This document shows positions 24,769 through 32,104 of a stretch of 38,079 bases of DNA, in pieces. Within the stretch, counting starts at the first letter, position 1, and each line of letters opens with the position of its first letter. The position numbers were made by a program, and so were the translations under genes. The stretch spans positions 1 to 38,079 of the forward strand of contig CAKUAK010000006.1 of assembly GCA_934636325.1 (NCBI GenBank), written 5' to 3'. This stretch comes from an uncultured Eubacteriales bacterium. GTDB taxonomy: Bacteria; Bacillota; Clostridia; Oscillospirales; Butyricicoccaceae. The notes below the pieces were generated by a model that was not told where the DNA came from, made no database searches, and saw nothing but the letters and a program-made list of their open reading frames with translations.

Positions 24769-25962
24769 TTATTTATGGGCTTTAAGGTAGTTAACGACAC
24801 AGTTGGCAAAGACGGCCGCGCCATAAGGCATGCAGTGGGGATCAAAGCGGATGGCGGGGTTATGCGCGCCATAGATATATCCGTCGGCGGGCAGACCGGC
24901 ACCGAGGGTCATTATGACAGAGGGGACACGCTCGGCGATCCATGCGTAATCCTCAGAGCCGAAGGAGAGGGGCTCGGCGGCCGTATAGTAATTGTCGCCG
25001 CAGACCTCTTCGATCCAGGGCTTGATCTCTTTTGCCAGCTCGACGTTATTGAAAACTGGGGGCACGCCGTTGGGGGAATACTCGAGCTTGGCGGTGCAGC
25101 GCATTGCCGAGCAGACCGACTCGAATATCTCGCCCAGGCGGCGGTTGACAAGCTCGCGGGTCTCGTTGGAGAAGGTGCGGATGGTGCCGGTCAGCTTGAC
25201 CTCGTTGGGGATGATGTTGAATACCGTGCCGCCGTGGATCGTGCCGAAGGTCAAAACGGCGCGCTCGGCCGCGGGGACCTCCATCGAGATTATATGCTGG
25301 ACGGCGGTGACGGCCATGCAGGCCGCCGTGACGGGGTCCTGGGTCTTATGGGGCTGCGAGCCGTGGCCGCCCTGGCCGGTGACCGTGATGGTGAACTGGT
25401 CGGCGGCCGAGTATGTCACTCCCTGGGCCCAGATGACCTTGCCGACCGTATCGCGGTCGCTTCCGGCCTCGATGTGGATGGCAAGGGAGGCGTCGACATG
25501 GGGATCCTCGAGCACGCCGGCGTTTATCATTCTCTTGCAGCCGGTGGTCGATTCCTCGTCGGGCTGGAACATCAGCTTGACGGTGCCCTCGAGGTCGTCC
25601 TCGTACTCCTTGAGGATGCGGGCGACGCCCATCAGCATGGCGGCGTGGTGGTCGTGGCCGCAGGAATGGCAGCTGCCGTTGGTGGCGGCATAGGGCAGGC
25701 CGCTCTGCTCGTCTTGGGGCAGGGCGTCATAGTCGGCGCGAAGCAGGATGGTCTTTCCGGGCTTTTTGCCGCCGACAGTGGCGACGATGCCGCATTCACA
25801 GATCTCTTTGGGCCTGAGGCCGATGTCGGCCAGCTCGGCCTTTATGACCTCGGCGCTGGGGCGGACGTCATAGCCGACGCCGCCAAGGCTGTGTATCTTC
25901 TGCTGGAGCTGCTGCATATGGGGGAACAGCTCTTCGGCGCGGGATAAATACTTGTTCATCAT
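24769..25962 (-). CDS. M20 family metallo-amidohydrolase
   Basis: A 397-aa peptidase of the M20D (aminoacylase / hippurate hydrolase / IAL) group, which removes acyl groups from N-acyl amino acids or similar amides using two metal ions. The metal ligands are recognisable: SCHSCGHDHHAA (near 102-113), DEESTTGC (near 139), IHIEAG, and the late AHNPAIRFD (near 367). The lid-domain motif TGQGGHGSQPH is near 195. There is no signal peptide, so it is cytoplasmic. Its start overlaps the stop of the DUF4129-like membrane gene by 4 bases, an unexpected coupling to the MoxR module. The natural substrate is unknown. Confidence 0.9.
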   Translation of the reverse strand: MMNKYLSRAEELFPHMQQLQQKIHSLGGVGYDVRPSAEVIKAELADIGLRPKEICECGIVATVGGKKPGKTILLRADYDALPQDEQSGLPYAATNGSCHSCGHDHHAAMLMGVARILKEYEDDLEGTVKLMFQPDEESTTGCKRMINAGVLEDPHVDASLAIHIEAGSDRDTVGKVIWAQGVTYSAADQFTITVTGQGGHGSQPHKTQDPVTAACMAVTAVQHIISMEVPAAERAVLTFGTIHGGTVFNIIPNEVKLTGTIRTFSNETRELVNRRLGEIFESVCSAMRCTAKLEYSPNGVPPVFNNVELAKEIKPWIEEVCGDNYYTAAEPLSFGSEDYAWIAERVPSVIMTLGAGLPADGYIYGAHNPAIRFDPHCMPYGAAVFANCVVNYLKAHK

Positions 25963-27194
25963 CTCTTTTCCTCCGTTTCTGTAATTTCGGTCTTTCGTAT
26001 TCTGGTATAGAACTCGGCGGCCTCCTTTGCCTCCCGGGGGGTGATCTCCCGGTCGGTATAGCGGGCCAGTATGTATATCTCGCGCAGCTCGTCAAGGGGC
26101 GCGCCGGGGAAGTATTCCTCGGCGGCGCGGGCTATCTCTTCGGTGTCGAGATCCTTTGTTATTCGGAAGCCGCGGTCGAGACATTCTTTAAGGAATCGCC
26201 GGTACTGGTGCCTGACGGCGTCGCGCTCGGTGCGGCGGGTGAAAAGGCCGCGGCGGGGCTCGGGCGATATCTCGATGGCCTCGCGGCTGACCTGGAATCC
26301 GCTCTTGCTGTCGAAGCGGCGGTTCTTTCCTGCAAGGGCCTTGAGCCCCCGGACAACGAGGAACACCGCCGCGGCGATGAGCAGCGCGAAGAATATCCAG
26401 ACGACGATGTCGGGAACATGGGTCGGGCCGACGTCATCGAAATCAAGGTCGCCCGAATTGCCGGTCTTGGAGCTTTCGTCCTCATAGAACTTGACCTCGC
26501 GGTGGAATATCAGCCTAAAGAGGCCGCTGAACAGCGAGAGAAAGCGGGTGGCGGCATAGATGAATACCGTGAAGAGTGGTATGACCAGCTTTGTATAGAC
26601 AAACCCGAGGGCCGAGCCGACGGCGCCCAGCACCATGCCCGAGCCGAGCAGCAGGGCAAGGCCGCAGACCCCGGCGACGGTCAGCATATTCGACAGCTTG
26701 AAGGCCGGAGAGTCGATTATCTCGCGGTTGTGGCGCAGTATGCGCAGAAGGGCGACGCCGCAGACCGCCATGATGAATATATACGGCAGCAGGATGGAAT
26801 TGAGAACATCGAGCCGTACGGCAATGGCCGAAAAGAGGCAGGGCATCAGCGACAGCATGAAGAACTTCCGGAAGGTATCGCGGAAGTCGTCGTCATCGTT
26901 GAGATAGAGCTTTTTCGAGGTCACATAAATAAGATAGCACAAAAGGACGGCCACAAGGGCATAGTCGGCCGCGGTATCGGCAAAGGCAAAGCCGGGCAGG
27001 GCCAGCAGGAGAGGCAGGCGGGAGACAAGGCCGCCGCGGTCGCGGACGAGATAACAGCCGCCGCAGGCCAGCGCCGTCAGCATGGCCGGGATGAGCAACA
27101 GCGACACCGGTGTGAAGAGAGAGGTCACATACCCGACGACGGTCAGGAAGGCCGAGGCGTCGAAGAGCATTTTTAGAAATACCGTAAGCTCCAT
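25959..27194 (-). CDS. multi-pass membrane protein with DUF4129-like C-terminus
   Basis: A 411-aa membrane protein. Residues about 1-230 form some seven to eight hydrophobic helices. A short polar stretch then precedes one more helix (about 262-285, VPDIVVWIFFALLIAAAVFL), and a cytoplasmic tail of about 120 residues is rich in Arg and Glu. That tail (YRRFLKECLDRGFRI, then AEEYFPGAPLDELREIYILA and ITPREAKEAAEFY) resembles the DUF4129 domain at the end of transglutaminase-type proteins in MoxR clusters. No transglutaminase catalytic domain is present. The gene shares one base with the DUF58 gene upstream and four with the M20 gene downstream, so all three are tightly coupled. Confidence 0.75.
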   Translation of the reverse strand: MELTVFLKMLFDASAFLTVVGYVTSLFTPVSLLLIPAMLTALACGGCYLVRDRGGLVSRLPLLLALPGFAFADTAADYALVAVLLCYLIYVTSKKLYLNDDDDFRDTFRKFFMLSLMPCLFSAIAVRLDVLNSILLPYIFIMAVCGVALLRILRHNREIIDSPAFKLSNMLTVAGVCGLALLLGSGMVLGAVGSALGFVYTKLVIPLFTVFIYAATRFLSLFSGLFRLIFHREVKFYEDESSKTGNSGDLDFDDVGPTHVPDIVVWIFFALLIAAAVFLVVRGLKALAGKNRRFDSKSGFQVSREAIEISPEPRRGLFTRRTERDAVRHQYRRFLKECLDRGFRITKDLDTEEIARAAEEYFPGAPLDELREIYILARYTDREITPREAKEAAEFYTRIRKTEITETEEKR

Positions 27195-28273
27195 TATGCG
27201 TCCTCGCTTTCGACAAGATGGGATGTGTCTATCGTATAGATCCGCCCGCCCTTGAGGGAGGCCAGCCGAGAGATGCTCCGGCTGTACTCGGGGGTCAGGC
27301 AGGGGGTTATGACGATGTAATAGCGTCCGGCCTCGTCGCGGCGGACGGCTCGCTCGACGATCGAAGAGAAGGGTGCGGTAGAGCTGTAGGTGGCGCGGCC
27401 GAGACCCTCGATTATGGTCATCAGGTGGGTCTTCCCGAGGCCGTCGGCCACCTGAGACCAGAGGCCGATGGCGCCGGCCGAGGTGGCGTTGGTCACCATG
27501 CCGTATTTTATCCTTCTCTCTTCAAGTATCTCGCAGACCGACCGGGCCGCCGAATAGCAGTCCTCTATCTTCTGCGAGGCATTTTCGAGATCCGAGGGGT
27601 GCTCGACATTGAGTATGACGGTGGCCGAAAGATCAAGGGTGTGGTCATAATTCTTGACCATGGTCTGACCCATTCGGGCGCTCTGGGTCCAGGATATGGC
27701 CCGCTGGGGCTCGCGCCCCGTATACTCGCGGAAGCCGAGGGTCAGCACGGGGTCCTCCATGATGAAGCGGTTGACCGACATATCGCCGAGAAAATCGCCC
27801 AGCGTCGCGCCGATATGCACACCCTCCAGCCTGTGGGGAAGGACGACGATCTCGCGGTTGACCGGGTAATAATCGGTCGTCAGGCGCAGGCCGAGAAAGT
27901 CGCCGCCCGACATTACCGCGCCGCGCAGGAAATAGCGCCCGCGGCTGTCGATCGAGGCGTCAAAGGTGCGGCGCAGCTTCTGGCGCGGCTTGAGAAAGGT
28001 CGTCGAGGTCAGGCGGTTCTGTTCGGTGTCGCGGCGGAAGGAGACGCCGGGGGCGGGGGTCATTTCAAGGGGCAGCGATTCCTGGACCTTGAGATATGAC
28101 ACCGGCATGCTCTTGGCGTTGGCGATATCGGTGATGACCGTGAACCGCTCGCCGGGGTCGACGGTCGATTTTGACGGATGGGTGTCGTAGGTCACATTAT
28201 CAAGGACATGGCGCAGGGTGTATTCCTGCACCAGCGATGCCACGATAATGAAAAATATCAGATAGACCAGCAT
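27194..28273 (-). CDS. DUF58 domain-containing protein
   Basis: A 359-aa protein with an N-terminal membrane segment (about 1-12, VYLIFFIIVASLV), an immunoglobulin-like region (about 30-150), and the DUF58 / von Willebrand-A-like half. The family hallmark is clear near 195-212: FREYTGREPQRAISWTQSAR. DUF58 proteins are nearly always encoded beside MoxR ATPases and are thought to be remodelled by them, in envelope maintenance or complex assembly, though the exact job is unknown. It starts 4 bases after the MoxR stop. Confidence 0.9.
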   Translation of the reverse strand: MLVYLIFFIIVASLVQEYTLRHVLDNVTYDTHPSKSTVDPGERFTVITDIANAKSMPVSYLKVQESLPLEMTPAPGVSFRRDTEQNRLTSTTFLKPRQKLRRTFDASIDSRGRYFLRGAVMSGGDFLGLRLTTDYYPVNREIVVLPHRLEGVHIGATLGDFLGDMSVNRFIMEDPVLTLGFREYTGREPQRAISWTQSARMGQTMVKNYDHTLDLSATVILNVEHPSDLENASQKIEDCYSAARSVCEILEERRIKYGMVTNATSAGAIGLWSQVADGLGKTHLMTIIEGLGRATYSSTAPFSSIVERAVRRDEAGRYYIVITPCLTPEYSRSISRLASLKGGRIYTIDTSHLVESEDA

Positions 28274-28277
28274 AGGC

Positions 28278-29219
28278 TCAGCCTTCCAGCGGAACGGCGA
28301 CCGAGGATATTATCTTTTCGATATACTTGACAGAGTCCTCGCTGGACAGGGAAGAGCCGCTTACTATCCTGTGGGCCAGGACATGAGGGGCGACCTTCTT
28401 GACATCCTCGGGCAGGACAAAATCGCGTCCGGCAAAGGCGGCCGTCACCTGGCAGGCCTTATAGAGCGCGATGGCGCCGCGGGTCGAGACACCGGTGACA
28501 AAGGCGCTCTCGCGGCGGGTGCCCTCGATGATGTCCATCATATATCCGGCGACAGAGGGGTCGACCGTGATGTTTTTGTAATTCTGCTTGAGCCAGGCCG
28601 TCTCTTCCGGCGTGACGGCCGTTTCCAGCGAGGCGATTATATCGGTCGTGCTCTCGCGGCAGATGACCGAAAGCTCCTGCTCGCGGGTCATATAGCCCAG
28701 CTTGAGGCGCATGAAGAAGCGGTCGGTCTGGGCCTCGGGCAGCGGGAAGGTGCCGTAGGATTCGACCGGGTTCTGGGTGGCCATGACCATAAAGGGCTCG
28801 GCCAGAGGCATGGTAGAGCCGTCGACCGAGATCTGCTTTTCCTCCATGGCCTCAAGAAGGCTCGACTGTGTGCGCGGGGTGGCGCGGTTTATCTCGTCGG
28901 CCAGGATGATGTTGGAGAAGAGGGGGCCGGGCCGGAACTCGAAGGCGCCGGTGTGCTGGTTATAGAAGTTTATGCCGGTCAGGTCGGAGGGCAGAAGATC
29001 GGGGGTGAACTGGATGCGCTTGAAGCCTGTGCCGATCGTCTTGGCAAAGGCGCGGAGGAGCATGGTCTTGCCTGTCCCGGGGACATCCTCAAGAAGAACA
29101 TGGCCCGAGCAGATGAAGCAGGTCAGGACCAGCTCTATGACGTCGTCCTTGCCGACGATGGCCTTTGAACAGTTGGAAATGACCTTGTCCCTGTATTGTG
29201 TGAAATTTGAGATATCCAA
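28278..29219 (-). CDS. MoxR family AAA+ ATPase
   Basis: A 313-aa AAA+ ATPase of the MoxR/RavA branch, acting as a chaperone-like remodelling factor. Walker A is EDVPGTGKTMLL near residue 39 and Walker B is NIILADEINRATPRTQSSLL near 103. Sensor 1 is MATQNPVESYGTFPLPEAQ near 150, the arginine finger is in TDRFFMRL, and the C-terminal lid follows. The TTG start is supported by AAAGGCGG 9 bases upstream. It heads the MoxR-DUF58-DUF4129-like series on the minus strand and is probably the first gene of that transcript; I could not find a convincing promoter. Confidence 0.92.
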   Translation of the reverse strand: MDISNFTQYRDKVISNCSKAIVGKDDVIELVLTCFICSGHVLLEDVPGTGKTMLLRAFAKTIGTGFKRIQFTPDLLPSDLTGINFYNQHTGAFEFRPGPLFSNIILADEINRATPRTQSSLLEAMEEKQISVDGSTMPLAEPFMVMATQNPVESYGTFPLPEAQTDRFFMRLKLGYMTREQELSVICRESTTDIIASLETAVTPEETAWLKQNYKNITVDPSVAGYMMDIIEGTRRESAFVTGVSTRGAIALYKACQVTAAFAGRDFVLPEDVKKVAPHVLAHRIVSGSSLSSEDSVKYIEKIISSVAVPLEG

Positions 29220-29263
29220 AAGAGTTTACCGCCTTTCGAAAAAATAAAGCTGTATTGACAAAT

Positions 29264-29292
29264 GGGGGTTTTACATCAAGTGTAAAACCCCC
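29264..29292 (-). terminator. hairpin after the ferredoxin gene
   Basis: Twelve perfect pairs (29264-29275 with 29281-29292) and a 5-base loop, 35 bases downstream of the ferredoxin stop on the minus strand. The following sequence is only moderately U-rich, so termination may be incomplete and the MoxR operon could receive read-through. Confidence 0.6.
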
Positions 29293-29327
29293 ATGATCGC
29301 TAAAAAATGCGGTTATCCAAAGAGTGA

Positions 29328-29498
29328 TTATTCCTCTTCGATAGCCGATACAGGACACTGAGCTGCGCAGGCGCCGCAGGAAACACAGGCGTCGGCATTG
29401 ATTTCGTACACGCCGCCCTTATCCTCGATAGCGCCGACAGGACACTGAGCTGCGCAAGCGCCGCATGCTACGCATGCAGAACCGATCTTATATGCCAT
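29328..29498 (-). CDS. 2[4Fe-4S] ferredoxin
   Basis: A 56-aa clostridial-type ferredoxin. Two complete CX2CX2CX3CP motifs are present: Cys 9, 12, 15, 19 and Cys 38, 41, 44, 48, each ending CP, so eight cysteines bind two clusters. It starts MAYKIGSACVACGACAAQCP at a clear ATG behind AGGAGG and ends SAIEEE. Such proteins accept electrons from pyruvate:ferredoxin oxidoreductase (nifJ lies 5 kb away) and pass them to hydrogenase or Rnf. The acidic tail and small size are normal. The two halves are unusually alike at the DNA level. It has its own promoter (29533-29560) and a downstream hairpin. Confidence 0.93.
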   Translation of the reverse strand: MAYKIGSACVACGACAAQCPVGAIEDKGGVYEINADACVSCGACAAQCPVSAIEEE

Positions 29499-29532
29499 TG
29501 TACTGACCTCCTATTTAAAAGATTGTAAGTAT

Positions 29533-29560
29533 ATTTTATCATGAAAAATCAAAAATGCAA
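29533..29560 (-). promoter_or_regulatory. ferredoxin promoter
   Basis: On the minus strand: TTGCAT (29555-29560), 16 bases, TAAAAT (29533-29538) preceded by TGA as an extended -10. The leader to the ATG is about 28 bases. Confidence 0.65.
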
Positions 29561-29627
29561 TCGCCTTGACCAAATATATCGGTACTTTTTTGTTAACAAT
29601 AATTCCATATGCAAAGGAGGAAAGAGC

Positions 29628-29732
29628 ATGAAGGATCAAAACGCGCTGGGCAACGATATCCAGATGACGCAGCAGCATGAAAACCGGTTCGTCGGCGTCA
29701 AAAAGCCGCCCCGTCCCGCGGAGGATAAATAA
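29628..29732 (+). CDS. 34-aa peptide coupled to the Clp unfoldase gene
   Basis: A 34-residue ORF, MKDQNALGNDIQMTQQHENR then FVGVKKPPRPAEDK. I do not recognise it. It is polar, with no membrane segment, signal or cysteine. Evidence that it is translated: a near-perfect AAAGGAGG lies 7 bases before its ATG, far stronger than the GAGG serving the next gene. Its TAA shares one base with the ATG of the Clp gene (TAATG), the arrangement of termination-reinitiation coupling. It could be a substrate or adaptor for the unfoldase, or simply a leader cistron setting its translation rate. No clear -10 was found upstream. Confidence 0.6.
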   Translation: MKDQNALGNDIQMTQQHENRFVGVKKPPRPAEDK

Positions 29733-31924
29733 TGGCCGACGGGGCATTCACCTTTCAGGCCCAGAGGGTGCTGACCTCGGCCTTCAGCTGCGCGCGGGAG
29801 TTTTCACACAGCTGCCTGTGCTCAGAGCATCTGCTGCTGGGTCTGTGCGTGCAGAAGGAGGATAAGGCCTGCGTGATACTGGCGGGGCAGGGGATGACCG
29901 AAGAGATCGTCCGGCGGGAGATACTGGCCTCGGGCGGCGGGGGACGCACGGCGGCCTATACCGCCGAGATAAGCCGCGAAGCGGCGTCGGTGCTGGAAAA
30001 CGCCGCCCGATTGGCCGGGACGGCCGACAGCGGGAGGATAGCGCCCTGCCATATACTGCTTTCGATGGTGCGGCAGACCGAGTGCCGCGCAAACAGGATG
30101 ATGGTCAGGCTGGGGGTCGACACGGCGGCCATGGATATGCTGATATCCGACCCGCCCAAGGCGGAGCCCAGGCGTCCGAGAGCGAGGGAGCCCAAGCTGC
30201 TTTTGCAGTACGGCTTCGATATGACGGCGGCAGCGGCAAGGGGAGAATACGACCGTCTTATCGGGCGGGAGAGCGAGCTCGAAAGGGTCATGCGGGTCCT
30301 TTGCAGGCGGCGCAAGGCCAACCCCGTACTGCTCGGCGAGGCCGGGGTGGGCAAAACGGCGGTAGCCGAGGGCATGGCGTGGCGTATAGCGGCGGGAAGG
30401 GTCCCCGCGCCGCTGCGGGATATGCGGATATTCGGCCTCGATATGTCATCGGTGGTGGCCGGGACAAAGTACCGCGGCGAGTTTGAGGAAAAGCTGCGCG
30501 GGGTCATCGACGAGGCCTGCGGCTGCGGCGACATCATATTATTTATCGACGAGCTGCATACCGTCGCGGGGGCGGGGGCGGCCGAGGGTGCTATCGACGC
30601 CGGAAATATACTCAAGCCGGCGCTGGCCCGCGGCAGCCTTAGGATAATGGGGGCGACGACCCCGGCCGAATACAGAAAATATATCGCAAAGGACGCCGCC
30701 CTCGAACGCAGGTTCCAGCCGATAGATATCGGCGAGCCCGACCGGGCGGCCACCATGGCAATAATGCGGTCGGCCGCGGCCTCCTGCCGCCGGTTTTACG
30801 GCGTCGAGGCCGGGGAGAGCCAGCTGGAGGGCATAGAGCGCATGTGCAGGCGTTTTCTGCCCCAGCGCAGATTCCCCGACAAGGCCATCGACGTCCTTGA
30901 CGAGGCGTCGAGCATGGCCATGACCGAGGGGCGGCGGGTGCTTGTAGAAAAGGATATAAGAAAGGTCGTCGCCCAGATGAGCGGCGTACCGACCATTGCC
31001 GGGGGCGGGGTCATGCCGAGTCCGGCCGAGCTGGAGCAAAAGCTGCTGGCGTCGGTGGTGGGGCAGGATGCGGCCGTCCATACGGCGGCGCTGGCCGCGG
31101 CCTCGGCAATGGCCTTTCCCGGCCGACGCGAAAGACCCCAGGGGGTGCTGCTATTCTGCGGCCCGACCGGAACCGGCAAGACACTTCTGGCCAAAAAGCT
31201 GGCAGAGGGGCTTTTCGGCGACCAAAAGGCCCTTGTCAGATTCGATATGAGCGAATACCGCGAGGCACATACGGTATCACGCCTTGTCGGCGCGCCGCCG
31301 GGGTATACCGGGCACGGGGAGGGCGGCCTGCTGACCGAGGCCGTCAGGCGAAGGCCCTTTTCGGTGATGCTCTTCGACGAGATAGAGAAGGCCTGCCCCG
31401 AGGTGCTCAATCTGCTGCTCCAGCTTCTGGAGGACGGCATATTGACCGACAGCGAGGGGAGGGAGGCCGATTTCCGCAGCACCATTATAATAATGACCTC
31501 CAACGCCGGGGGCAGCGCCCTTTCGGGACGCCGTGCCGGTTTTGTCGGCGGCGGAAGGGAAAGCGACCTCAAAAACGCCTTAGCGGGCATATTTTCACCT
31601 GAGCTGTTGGGCAGGATCGACAGTATCGTCGCCTTCGAAGGGCTGGGGCATGACATGCTTTTGCGGATAGCCGGGCTCGAACTCGGCGAGCTGGCCGAGC
31701 GCCTGCGTCCCGAGGGGATAGAGCTCTGCTTCGGAGAGGGGCTGGCCGAATGTATATGCCTTGACGCAAAGGACGGCAGACGGATAAGGCAGGCCGTCGA
31801 AGAGAAGATCGTCCAGCCGCTGGCCGTGCTCTGCCTTGAAAAGCGGCGTCCGCGCCGCATAACGGCCGAGGTCAGGGAGGGCCGGGTCGTCCTTGAAGCC
31901 GCCGAGCCCGCCGGAGTAAAGTGA
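29732..31924 (+). CDS. ClpA/ClpC-type AAA+ unfoldase lacking the middle domain
   Basis: A 730-aa two-ring protein-unfolding ATPase. Residues 1-140 form a Clp N-domain (SEHLLLGL; second half CHILLSM). D1 has Walker A GEAGVGKT (202-209), Walker B ILFIDE (269-274) and LERRF (324-328). D2 has Walker A GPTGTGKT (477-484), Walker B VMLFDE (545-550) and RID (628-630). Where ClpC carries a ~50-residue coiled-coil or UVR middle domain (about 395-405 here), the two flanks join directly, as in ClpA. The segment RRAGFVGG (601-608) lies where ClpP-binding loops are found, so partnership with ClpP is likely but unproven; no clpP is in the window. Without an M domain, ClpC-type control by McsB or MecA at that site would be lost. 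A second clpC probably exists elsewhere. Confidence 0.9.
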   Translation: MADGAFTFQAQRVLTSAFSCAREFSHSCLCSEHLLLGLCVQKEDKACVILAGQGMTEEIVRREILASGGGGRTAAYTAEISREAASVLENAARLAGTADSGRIAPCHILLSMVRQTECRANRMMVRLGVDTAAMDMLISDPPKAEPRRPRAREPKLLLQYGFDMTAAAARGEYDRLIGRESELERVMRVLCRRRKANPVLLGEAGVGKTAVAEGMAWRIAAGRVPAPLRDMRIFGLDMSSVVAGTKYRGEFEEKLRGVIDEACGCGDIILFIDELHTVAGAGAAEGAIDAGNILKPALARGSLRIMGATTPAEYRKYIAKDAALERRFQPIDIGEPDRAATMAIMRSAAASCRRFYGVEAGESQLEGIERMCRRFLPQRRFPDKAIDVLDEASSMAMTEGRRVLVEKDIRKVVAQMSGVPTIAGGGVMPSPAELEQKLLASVVGQDAAVHTAALAAASAMAFPGRRERPQGVLLFCGPTGTGKTLLAKKLAEGLFGDQKALVRFDMSEYREAHTVSRLVGAPPGYTGHGEGGLLTEAVRRRPFSVMLFDEIEKACPEVLNLLLQLLEDGILTDSEGREADFRSTIIIMTSNAGGSALSGRRAGFVGGGRESDLKNALAGIFSPELLGRIDSIVAFEGLGHDMLLRIAGLELGELAERLRPEGIELCFGEGLAECICLDAKDGRRIRQAVEEKIVQPLAVLCLEKRRPRRITAEVREGRVVLEAAEPAGVK

Positions 31925-32024
31925 CCGGCCGTCCCGGGATATTGCACAAAAACAGCCGGACAGATACAGCAAAGCCCACAGCGCCGTCAGCGCGGTCAGG
32001 TTTGAATACGATCTATAAAAGAAA

Positions 32025-32050
32025 CGCCCGCCGGTTTTTGCCGGCGGGCG
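32025..32050. terminator. terminator between the Clp and comM genes
   Basis: Ten perfect GC-rich pairs (32025-32034 with 32041-32050). On the minus strand it is followed by TTTCTTTTATAG, so it best fits the end of comM; on the plus strand it may also stop Clp transcription. The 100 bases between the Clp stop and this hairpin contain no gene I can support. Confidence 0.7.
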
Positions 32051-32104
32051 CGGTGTATTTTAAATATGAGGTGCGTTATCTCGGTTTGAAAGTGCGGGCC
32101 GGGC

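Noticed and set aside
29341..29480. CRISPR-like or mobile repeat
   Set aside because: The repeated sequence is the duplicated cysteine motif inside the ferredoxin gene; there are only two copies and no spacer array. No CRISPR or transposase is seen in the window.
31925..32104. Short plus-strand frame between the Clp and comM genes
   Set aside because: It has no ribosome site, crosses the terminator hairpin and shows no protein-like composition.
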